DNA of 5,147 nucleotides from Candidatus Muproteobacteria bacterium RIFCSPHIGHO2_01_FULL_65_16 (GTDB lineage: Bacteria; Pseudomonadota; Gammaproteobacteria; Acidiferrobacterales; Sulfurifustaceae). The notes under the pieces were generated by a model that worked only from the letters and a program-made list of their open reading frames with translations, was not told the origin of the DNA and did no database searches. The position numbers and the translations under genes are program-made. This document shows, piece by piece, positions 1 to 5,147 of the stretch. Location of the stretch: the NCBI GenBank assembly GCA_001785175.1, contig MFSY01000100.1, positions 1 to 5,147 of the forward strand, in the 5' to 3' direction. Each line of letters begins with the position of its first letter. Position 1 is the stretch's first letter.

Positions 1-2050
1 TACCGGTTTAAAAGGCGTCGGGCCCAAGCTCAAGGAGAAGCTCGCGCGCCTGGACCTGCGCAGCGTGCAGGACGTCCTGTTCCACCTGCCGTTCCGCTAT
101 CAGGACCGCACCCGCGTGCTCCCGATCGGCCGCCTCCGCCCCGGCATGGAAGCCATGATCGCGGGCGAGATTGAACTCGCCGACATTGTTTATCGTGGCC
201 GGCGCAGCCTGGTGGTGCGGCTGGCCGACGGTACCGGCCATATCCATCTCCGGTTCTTCCATTTCAACGCCGCGCAGCAGAATCAGCTCCAGCGCGGCAA
301 GCATCTGCGCTGCTTCGGCGCGGTGCGTTTCGGCCCCCTCGGGCTGGAAATGGCGCATCCCGAATACGAGCTGGTGGACGCCGCCGCGTCCGCGAAGGCC
401 GAGGAGCACCTGACCCCGGTGTATCCGGCGACCACCGGCGTGCATCAGCTCAGCCTGCGCAAGCTCGCGCGCCAGGCGACGGAAAAATATCTCGCCGCGA
501 TCCGGGAGTGGCTGCCGGAGGAAATCCTCGCCGAGCTGCGATTGCCGACGCTGCCGGAGGCGCTCGCCCTGGCGCACCGCCCGCCGCCGGCGACCGACGT
601 CGCGGCGCTGGAACAGGGGCGCCATCCGGCGCAGCAGCGGCTCGCGTTCGAGGAGCTGCTGGCGCACCACCTGAGCCTGCGGCGCCTGCGCGCGCAGATG
701 CAGCGGCACGTCGCCCCCGTGCTCGCCGGCGACGGCCGACTGATGCACGACCTGCTCGCGCGCCTGCCGTTTCGGCTGACGCGGGCGCAGCAGCGGGTGC
801 TCGCCGAGATCGTGCACGACATGGGGCAGGGTCATCCCATGCAGCGCCTGGTGCAGGGCGACGTCGGCTCGGGCAAGACCGTCGTCGCCGCCTGCGCCGG
901 CCTGCGCGCCGTCGAGGCCGGGCTGCAGGTGGCGGTGATGGCGCCGACGGAGCTGTTGGCGGAACAGCACCGGCGTAATTTTTGCGCCTGGCTCGAGCCG
1001 CTCGGCGTGGCGGTGGCGGGGCTCTCGGGGAAGCTCAACGGCCGCGCGCGGCGCGCGGTGCTGGAAGAGATCGGCTCGGGGAAAAGCGCGATCGCCGTCG
1101 GTACCCAGGCGCTGTTTCAGGAGGGCGTGGAGTTCGCCGATCTCGGCCTGGTCGTCGTGGACGAGCAACACCGCTTCGGCGTGCACCAGCGGCTCGCCCT
1201 GCGCGAGAAGGGCGCCGCCGGCGCGCGCCGGCCGCACCAGCTGATCATGACCGCCACGCCGATCCCGCGTACGCTTGCCCAGGCGCTGTACGCCGACCTG
1301 GATGTCTCGGTGATTGACGAGCTGCCGCCCGGCCGCCTGCCGATCGAGACCGTGGTGGTCCCGGCCGCGCGCCGCGCCGAGGTGGTCGCGCGCGTGCACG
1401 CCGCCTGCGGCGCCGGGCGCCAAGCCTATTGGGTGTGCGCGCTGATCGAGGAGTCGGAGGTGCTGGAACTGCAAACCGCGACCGACACCGCGCAGGCGCT
1501 GCAAGCGGCGCTGCCGGAGCTGAAGATCGCGCTCGTGCACGGGCGCATGAAGCCCGCGGAAAAGGAGAGCGTCATGGCGGCCTTCCAGCGCGGCGAGACC
1601 AGCCTGCTGGTGGCGACCACGGTCATCGAGGTCGGGGTGGACGTGCCGAACGCCTCGCTCATGATCGTCGAGAACGCCGAGCGCCTGGGGCTGTCGCAGT
1701 TGCACCAGCTGCGCGGGCGCATCGGACGCGGCAGCACCGCGAGCGCCTGCGTGCTCATGTATCAGCCGCCGCTGTCGGAGCCGGCGCGCGTGCGGCTCGC
1801 GGCGCTGCGCGAGACCAGCGACGGCTTCGAGATCGCGCGCCGCGATCTCGAGTTGCGCGGCCCGGGCGAGCTGCTCGGCGCGCGCCAGGCGGGCATGCCG
1901 CGATTTCATATCGCCGACCTCATGCGCGACCGGTCGCTGCTGCCGCAGGTGCATCGGACCGCCGAATTGCTGCTCAGCAATTATCCACAACACGTGGACC
2001 CCCTGATCCGGCGCTGGCTCGGGGAAAGCGAGCGCCTCGGCGACGTATAG
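1..2050 (+). CDS. recG: ATP-dependent DNA helicase RecG (5' end outside window)
   Basis: RecG is a monomeric superfamily 2 helicase that remodels stalled replication forks and Holliday junctions in the cytoplasm. The frame is open from the window edge (first full codon at base 2, Thr) to TAG at 2048-2050, giving 682 residues. E. coli RecG is about 693, so roughly 10-20 N-terminal residues and the start codon are missing. Numbering from the Thr at base 2, the first ~150 residues form the wedge/OB domain (HLPFRYQDRTRVLPIG near the start). Walker A GDVGSGKT is at 286-293, the DEQH box at 387-390, TATPIPRT at 417-424, and motif VI QLHQLRGRIGRG at 566-577. The RecG-typical DLELRGPGELLG begins at 615, in the C-terminal region. 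All helicase motifs are intact, so the gene looks functional. A GTG at 65 could be miscalled as the start, but the conserved TGLKGVGPKL lies upstream of it. Identification is from remembered family sequence and is very secure. Confidence 0.98.
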   Translation, partial: TGLKGVGPKLKEKLARLDLRSVQDVLFHLPFRYQDRTRVLPIGRLRPGMEAMIAGEIELADIVYRGRRSLVVRLADGTGHIHLRFFHFNAAQQNQLQRGKHLRCFGAVRFGPLGLEMAHPEYELVDAAASAKAEEHLTPVYPATTGVHQLSLRKLARQATEKYLAAIREWLPEEILAELRLPTLPEALALAHRPPPATDVAALEQGRHPAQQRLAFEELLAHHLSLRRLRAQMQRHVAPVLAGDGRLMHDLLARLPFRLTRAQQRVLAEIVHDMGQGHPMQRLVQGDVGSGKTVVAACAGLRAVEAGLQVAVMAPTELLAEQHRRNFCAWLEPLGVAVAGLSGKLNGRARRAVLEEIGSGKSAIAVGTQALFQEGVEFADLGLVVVDEQHRFGVHQRLALREKGAAGARRPHQLIMTATPIPRTLAQALYADLDVSVIDELPPGRLPIETVVVPAARRAEVVARVHAACGAGRQAYWVCALIEESEVLELQTATDTAQALQAALPELKIALVHGRMKPAEKESVMAAFQRGETSLLVATTVIEVGVDVPNASLMIVENAERLGLSQLHQLRGRIGRGSTASACVLMYQPPLSEPARVRLAALRETSDGFEIARRDLELRGPGELLGARQAGMPRFHIADLMRDRSLLPQVHRTAELLLSNYPQHVDPLIRRWLGESERLGDV

Positions 2051-2056
2051 AACACC

Positions 2057-2083
2057 TTGAGCCTTTAACAAAATGAATATGAT
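2057..2083 (+). promoter_or_regulatory. Weak sigma70-like promoter candidate upstream of ubiA
   Basis: TTGAGC at 2057-2062 matches the -35 consensus at four of six positions. TATGAT at 2078-2083 matches the -10 consensus at five of six. The spacer is 15 bases, shorter than the preferred 17. If real, transcription would start near 2090, so the ubiA leader would carry the whole CGCCAAG hairpin. This is a weak pattern match in an AT-rich gap and may be chance. Confidence 0.2.
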
Positions 2084-2088
2084 TTTGA

Positions 2089-2165
2089 ACCGCCAAGGCG
2101 CCAAGGTCGCCAAGAAAGATTATTTATAGAGATAAAAAACTTGGCGTTCTTGGCGTCTTGGCGGT
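2089..2165. repeat. Palindromic repeat of CGCCAAG units (3 + 3)
   Basis: The left arm carries CGCCAAG at 2091-2097, 2099-2105 and 2108-2114. The right arm carries the complement CTTGGCG at 2140-2146, 2149-2155 and 2157-2163. Unit spacing is mirrored (8 then 9; 9 then 8). Pairing 2089-2114 with 2140-2165 gives 23 Watson-Crick pairs, two G-U pairs (2098/2156, 2106/2148) and one mismatch (2107/2147). All three imperfections fall in the spacers between units. The loop is 25 AT-rich bases (2115-2139). A T5 run at 2172-2176 lies a few bases beyond the stem, so weak termination or attenuation before ubiA is possible but not demonstrated. I recognise this as the style of short dispersed repeat found in many environmental bacterial genomes. 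Function unknown. Confidence 0.9.
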
Positions 2166-2201
2166 AAACCCTTTTTGTTAGAGAGACTGATTTTCCCGGA
2201 T

Positions 2202-3059
2202 ATGTCCGTGCAAAAACTGAAGGACTACGCACTGCTGATGCGGCTGCACCGGCCGATCGGTATCTTCCTGCTGCTCTGGCCGACGCTGTGGGGGCTGTGG
2301 TTCGCTGCCGACGGCCGGCCGGACGCGCTCGTGCTGGCCGTGTTCGCGCTCGGCGTGGTGCTCATGCGCTCCGCCGGCTGCGTCATCAACGACTACGCCG
2401 ACCGGAATTTCGACCCGCATGTCGCGCGCACCCGCGACCGGCCGATCGCTGCCGGGCGCGTGGCGCCGCGGGAGGCGCTCGCGCTGTTCGCCGTTCTGGG
2501 CCTGGCCGCGTTCGCGCTGGTGCTGGCGCTGAACCGGCTCACGCTCGTGCTTGCGTTCGCCGGGGCGGCGCTGGCCGCGACCTATCCGTTCCTCAAGCGC
2601 TTCACCCATCTGCCGCAGTTCTACCTCGGGGCGGCGTTCGGCTGGGGGATCGTCATGGCCTTCGCCGCCGTAACGGGCGCGGTGCCGGCGCTCGCCTGGG
2701 TGCTATTCGCCGCCAACGTGTTCTGGGCCGCGGCCTATGACACTGTCTATGCGATGGTGGACCGGGAGGATGATGCGCGCATCGGCGTGAAGTCCACCGC
2801 CATCCTGTTCGGCTCCTACGACCGGCTGATGGTGGGGGCGTGCCACGTCGCCGCGCTCGCGTTTTTGGCGCTCGCCGGCGTCATGGCGCGGCTCGGCCCG
2901 CCGTATTACGCCGGGCTCGCCGCCGCCGCGGGGCTTGCGGCCTATCAGCAGTATCTGATCCGCGACCGCGACCGCGACGGGTGCTTCCGGGCGTTTCTGA
3001 ACAACAACTGGCTCGGCGCCGCCGTCTTCGCCGGCCTGCTGGTGGATTATGCTTTATGA
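2202..3059 (+). CDS. ubiA: 4-hydroxybenzoate polyprenyltransferase UbiA
   Basis: This inner-membrane prenyltransferase joins a polyprenyl diphosphate to 4-hydroxybenzoate, the first membrane step of ubiquinone synthesis. From ATG 2202 it has 285 residues (E. coli UbiA about 290). The first Asp-rich motif NDYADRNFD is at 63-71 and the second, [13 protein letters not shown], at 179-191. These bind Mg2+ and the diphosphate. Family signatures [11 protein letters not shown] (23-33), [12 protein letters not shown] (128-139) and [11 protein letters not shown] (from 194) are present, and most of the rest is hydrophobic helix. The frame extends up to a TTG at 2175, but those residues do not resemble the family. 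No good Shine-Dalgarno precedes ATG 2202, because GGA at 2198-2200 is only one base away. GTG 2208 has the same GGA at a seven-base spacing and is a real alternative start. ubiC, often next to ubiA, is not in the 151-base gap after recG. Confidence 0.96.
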   Translation: MSVQKLKDYALLMRLHRPIGIFLLLWPTLWGLWFAADGRPDALVLAVFALGVVLMRSAGCVINDYADRNFDPHVARTRDRPIAAGRVAPREALALFAVLGLAAFALVLALNRLTLVLAFAGAALAATYPFLKRFTHLPQFYLGAAFGWGIVMAFAAVTGAVPALAWVLFAANVFWAAAYDTVYAMVDREDDARIGVKSTAILFGSYDRLMVGACHVAALAFLALAGVMARLGPPYYAGLAAAAGLAAYQQYLIRDRDRDGCFRAFLNNNWLGAAVFAGLLVDYAL

Positions 3060-3067
3060 GTTTTTGA

Positions 3068-3090
3068 CGCAAAGGCGCAAAGACGCAAAG
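3068..3090. repeat. Direct repeat of CGCAAAG units (3 copies, single arm)
   Basis: CGCAAAG occurs at 3068-3074, 3076-3082 and 3084-3090, an exact 8-base period, preceded by a T-rich run (3061-3065). It starts nine bases after the ubiA stop codon. Unlike the elements at 2089 and 4215, no complementary CTTTGCG arm follows in this gap, so it is a half element, or one whose second arm was lost or replaced. Its minus-strand translation gives the peptide LRLCVKN, which I recall as a recurrent spurious protein end in databases; this suggests the repeat is widespread. Confidence 0.85.
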
Positions 3091-3100
3091 GGTTCCGCTG

Positions 3101-3172
3101 AAGTAGCAAGAGGCAAGAAAAATTTGTCATGAGCAGTTAAACTTGCAACTTGTAACTTGCAACTTGAAACTG
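3101..3172. repeat. AACTTGN heptamer array with degenerate inverted arm
   Basis: AACTTG recurs at 3140-3145, 3147-3152, 3154-3159 and 3161-3166 with an exact 7-base period (seventh base C, T, C, A), followed by a decayed AACTG at 3168-3172. Upstream, AGCAAGA at 3105-3111 and GGCAAGA at 3112-3118 form a two-unit, 7-base-period array in the opposite sense. Aligning 3101-3118 with the complement of 3148-3165 gives 13 matches in 18 positions, an imperfect stem with a 29-base loop. The array ends seven bases before the ATG of the downstream antiporter gene and occupies the place where a ribosome binding site would be expected. Confidence 0.8.
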
Positions 3173-3179
3173 AATTGAC

Positions 3180-4193
3180 ATGACCTTCGCCCTGCTTCTG
3201 ACCGCGCTCGTGATCATTCTGATCGGCGCGGAAACCTTCACCAACGCCCTCGAGCACCTGGGCGAGCGCCTCAAGATCTCCGAGGGCGTCACCGGCTCGA
3301 TCTTCGCCGCCGTGGGCACGGCGCTGCCCGAGACCATGGTGCCGGTGGTGGCGATCCTCACCAGCGCCGGCACCCAGCAGGTGCGCGAGGAGGTCGGCGT
3401 GGGCGCGATCATCGGCGCGCCGCTCATGCTCTCGACGCTCACCATGTTTCTCATGGCCGCGTTCGCGGCCCACCGCCGCGGCTGGGCGGATCACTTTCAC
3501 CCGGAGCGCGACGGCCTAAGGCGCGACCTCTCCTGGTTCCTGCTGGCCTTCGGCGTGAGCACCGCGGCGATATTCATTCCGCATCATGTGACGTCCATGC
3601 GCGCGCTGCTGGCGATCGCGCTCGTCCTGATCTACTTCATTTATCTCATGCTGACGGTGCGCGCGTCGGCCCGGCTCGTGAGCGACGGCCACGGCACCGA
3701 GGCCGATAACCCGCTGTTTCTGACGCGGCTCCTCGGCCGCTTCGGGCTGCGCGAAAACATGCCGGTCATCCTGGCGCAGCTCGCGGTCGGACTCGCGCTC
3801 ATCATTCTCGGGGCCCACGGTTTCGTCCAGGGCGTCCAGGAGCTGTCCGCCTGGCTCGGCATCTCGGCCCTGGTGCTGTCGCTTCTGATCATTCCGGTGG
3901 CGACCGAACTGCCGGAAAAGGTGAACAGCATCCTCTGGATCCGGCGCCGGCGCGACACGCTCGCCTTCGGCAACATCACCGGCGCCATGGTGTTTCAGGG
4001 CAGCCTGTTGCCGGCCATCGGCATCATGCTCACGCCCTGGGAGCCGCGTCCGGAGGTTCTGGCCGGAATGATTCTCACCCTGCTTGCCAGCGGCTACCTG
4101 CTGGCCATGCTGCGGCGCGGAGGCCTGCGGCCGTATCACCTCATCGTCAACGGCCTCTGCTACGCGGCCTATCTGATCACGGTCGCCATCTAA
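3180..4193 (+). CDS. CaCA-family cation antiporter (Na+/Ca2+ exchanger-like membrane protein)
   Basis: This 337-residue inner-membrane protein has the two inverted alpha repeats of the Ca2+/cation antiporter family. Alpha-1 contains AVGTALPE (44-51) followed by GAIIGAP (75-81). Alpha-2 contains PVATELPE (239-246) followed by GNITGAM (264-270). The two glutamates that coordinate the cation in characterised exchangers are present (E51, E246). Serines usual in the family are replaced: GTSLPE-type becomes GTALPE and ATELPE, and the GS of the second half becomes GA in both repeats. The transported ion is therefore uncertain. About ten hydrophobic segments are visible, with polar loops around 98-116 and 162-194. 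Start ATG 3180 is firm, since an in-frame TGA lies at 3171-3173. No Shine-Dalgarno is seen, because the heptamer repeat occupies that place. The family is often annotated sodium:calcium antiporter (YrbG-like). I do not assign a gene name. Confidence 0.88.
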   Translation: MTFALLLTALVIILIGAETFTNALEHLGERLKISEGVTGSIFAAVGTALPETMVPVVAILTSAGTQQVREEVGVGAIIGAPLMLSTLTMFLMAAFAAHRRGWADHFHPERDGLRRDLSWFLLAFGVSTAAIFIPHHVTSMRALLAIALVLIYFIYLMLTVRASARLVSDGHGTEADNPLFLTRLLGRFGLRENMPVILAQLAVGLALIILGAHGFVQGVQELSAWLGISALVLSLLIIPVATELPEKVNSILWIRRRRDTLAFGNITGAMVFQGSLLPAIGIMLTPWEPRPEVLAGMILTLLASGYLLAMLRRGGLRPYHLIVNGLCYAAYLITVAI

Positions 4194-4214
4194 GAAACCT
4201 CTGAAATATGAGTT

Positions 4215-4295
4215 TTCACCACAGAGCACACGGAGATCACAGAGATATGGCAGTTAATTTTCATGATCTTTTCTCTCTGTGTCCTCTGTGGTGAA
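4215..4295. repeat. Palindromic repeat of CACAGAG units (3 + 2)
   Basis: The left arm has CACAGAG at 4220-4226, the variant CACGGAG at 4229-4235, and CACAGAG at 4238-4244, a 9-base period. The right arm has CTCTGTG at 4275-4281 and 4284-4290, also 9 apart. The outer 12 bases (4215-4226 and 4284-4295) are a perfect inverted repeat. Pairing continues inward to 4236/4274 with one mismatch (4227/4283) and one G-U pair (4232/4278), giving 22 positions. The third left unit has no partner, so the arms are unequal. It begins 22 bases after the antiporter stop. No T run follows either arm, so it is not a classical intrinsic terminator. The family looks like a widespread intergenic repeat. Confidence 0.88.
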
Positions 4296-4376
4296 CAATC
4301 AATAATTCAGATCTTCCCTATCGCCAAACCGGCGGCGCGCGGCTGACTCATATCTCCGGCCGGGCTTGCGGCATCC

Positions 4377-4385
4377 TGTTAGAAT
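4377..4385 (+). promoter_or_regulatory. Extended -10 promoter candidate for aroE
   Basis: TG at 4377-4378, one base, then TAGAAT at 4380-4385 form an extended -10 element (five of six matches to TATAAT plus the TG). No convincing -35 is seen near 4357-4362, which is acceptable for extended -10 promoters. The expected start, six to seven bases downstream, would be about 4391-4392, only three or four bases before the aroE ATG at 4395. This implies a leaderless or nearly leaderless mRNA. The rest of 4296-4376 holds only a small CCGGCCGG palindrome at 4356-4363 and nothing else I can name. Confidence 0.5.
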
Positions 4386-4394
4386 AGGCGCGCC

Positions 4395-5147
4395 ATGGCC
4401 GAAGCCGATACCACGCCCGCGTTATATGCCGTGATGGGAAGTCCCGTCGCGCACAGCAGGTCGCCAGCCATCCACAAGTTGTTCGCCAAGCAGCTCGGCC
4501 ACCAGATCGAGTACAGCGCCATCGAGGTCGCCCCCGGAGAGTTCCCCCAGGCGGTGGAGCAATTCCGCGCCGGCGGCGGCAAGGGGTTGAACGTCACGGT
4601 GCCGTATAAGCAGGAGGCGTTCGCGCTCACGGACAACGTCAGCGAGCGCGCCCGGCTCGCCGGCGCCGTGAATACCCTGAAGTTCGAGGCCGACGGCGCG
4701 ATCTTCGGCGACAACACCGACGGCGCCGGCCTGGTGCACGATCTCACCAGGAATCTCGGCGTGGCGCTCAAGGGCAGGAAGATACTTGTCCTGGGGGCGG
4801 GTGGCGCGGTGCGTGGCGTGCTCGCGCCGCTGCTGCGGCAGAACCCGGAGTTGCTCGTGGTCGCCAACCGCACGGTTTCGAAGGCGAAGACGCTGGCCAG
4901 GGAGCACGCGCCGTTAGGCAAGATCGAGGCCAGCGGCTACAACGAGCTTCGGGGCCGGCGCTTCGACATCGTCATCAACGGCACCTCGGCGAGCCTGAAG
5001 GGCGAGGTCCCGCCGCTGCCCGAAAACGTCTTCGCCAACCGCGCGCTCGCCTACGACATGGCCTACGGCGACAAGGCCACCGCGTTCATGGACTGGGCCG
5101 CGCTCCACGGCGCGGAGCGCATCGCCGACGGTCTCGGCATGCTGGTC
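4395..5147 (+). CDS. aroE: Shikimate dehydrogenase AroE (3' end outside window)
   Basis: AroE reduces 3-dehydroshikimate to shikimate with NADPH, a cytoplasmic step toward chorismate. The frame runs open from ATG 4395 to the window edge, 251 codons; E. coli AroE is about 272, so some 20-30 C-terminal residues are missing. The shikimate site is complete: SRS at 21-23, NVTVPYK at 66-72 with catalytic Lys72, Asn93 in GAVNT, and Asp109 in GDNTDG, which pairs with the lysine. The Rossmann nucleotide loop GAGGAVRG is at 134-141 and the NADP-selective NRT at 158-160. Position 163 is Lys where E. coli has Arg. NGTSA and the DGLGML signature close the visible part. ATG 4395 adds about seven residues before the conserved YAVMG start, and no better start exists downstream. 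Only AGG at 4386-4388 resembles a ribosome binding site. Confidence 0.97.
   Translation, partial: MAEADTTPALYAVMGSPVAHSRSPAIHKLFAKQLGHQIEYSAIEVAPGEFPQAVEQFRAGGGKGLNVTVPYKQEAFALTDNVSERARLAGAVNTLKFEADGAIFGDNTDGAGLVHDLTRNLGVALKGRKILVLGAGGAVRGVLAPLLRQNPELLVVANRTVSKAKTLAREHAPLGKIEASGYNELRGRRFDIVINGTSASLKGEVPPLPENVFANRALAYDMAYGDKATAFMDWAALHGAERIADGLGMLV

Noticed and set aside
8..2113. 701-residue open frame on the minus strand opposite recG
   Set aside because: It is the full antisense of a clearly conserved gene in high-GC DNA, where such frames stay open by codon bias. The product is rich in Arg, Ala, His and Gln with no recognisable domain, and it starts inside the repeat hairpin.
2175..2201. 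Upstream TTG start for ubiA
   Set aside because: The nine extra residues do not match the family N-terminus, the codon is a rare start, and ATG 2202 or GTG 2208 fit the expected length.
3124..3157. Sigma70 promoter for the antiporter gene
   Set aside because: TTGTCA at 3124-3129 resembles a -35, but no acceptable -10 lies 16-18 bases downstream; the region is heptamer repeat.
2091..3172. CRISPR array
   Set aside because: Units are only 6-7 bases with 1-2 base spacers and inverted arms; there are no 25-40 base repeats with unique spacers and no cas genes.
3516..4229. 237-residue minus-strand frame opposite the antiporter gene
   Set aside because: It is antisense to a gene with clear family motifs, and its charged, low-complexity translation is typical of a shadow frame.
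4215..4310. Intrinsic terminator after the antiporter gene
   Set aside because: The hairpin is long and stable but no T run follows it on either strand, so only the repeat is annotated.
4379..4921. Minus-strand frames opposite aroE
   Set aside because: The + strand frame carries every AroE active-site motif; the antisense frames carry none and are composition artefacts.

Overview
The window is a GC-rich, densely coding stretch of a proteobacterial chromosome with every gene on the + strand. RecG, UbiA and AroE all read as close relatives of the Escherichia coli proteins. A 4-hydroxybenzoate (ubiquinone-type) UbiA fits a gammaproteobacterium, probably an environmental, non-enteric lineage. 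This placement is inferred from remembered protein sequences, not from a search.

Layout: (1) 1-2050, recG, ATP-dependent DNA helicase, cut at its 5' end by the window edge. (2) 2051-2201, a gap holding a long, nearly perfect hairpin built from three CGCCAAG units per arm. (3) 2202-3059, ubiA, 4-hydroxybenzoate polyprenyltransferase. (4) 3060-3179, a gap holding three CGCAAAG units and then an AACTTGN heptamer array that runs almost to the next start codon. (5) 3180-4193, a membrane protein of the Ca2+/cation antiporter (CaCA) family. (6) 4194-4394, a gap holding a CACAGAG-type hairpin, then an extended -10 promoter candidate just before aroE. (7) 4395-5147, aroE, shikimate dehydrogenase, cut at its 3' end by the window edge.

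The genes are housekeeping functions without a single shared pathway. recG serves replication-fork repair. ubiA commits 4-hydroxybenzoate to ubiquinone, and 4-hydroxybenzoate derives from chorismate, the end product of the pathway that contains AroE. The antiporter handles cations at the inner membrane. The gaps of 151, 120 and 201 bases, each with a repeat element, suggest genes that may be transcribed separately or coupled only loosely.

The most unusual content lies between the genes. All three gaps carry short-unit, 7-9 base period repeat elements of four different sequence types. Three types share the unit pattern C-R-C-M-R-A-G, and three of the four elements can form a stem-loop. This looks like several related families of small dispersed palindromic repeats. 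I found no evidence for a new multi-gene system such as defence, CRISPR or a mobile gene cassette.
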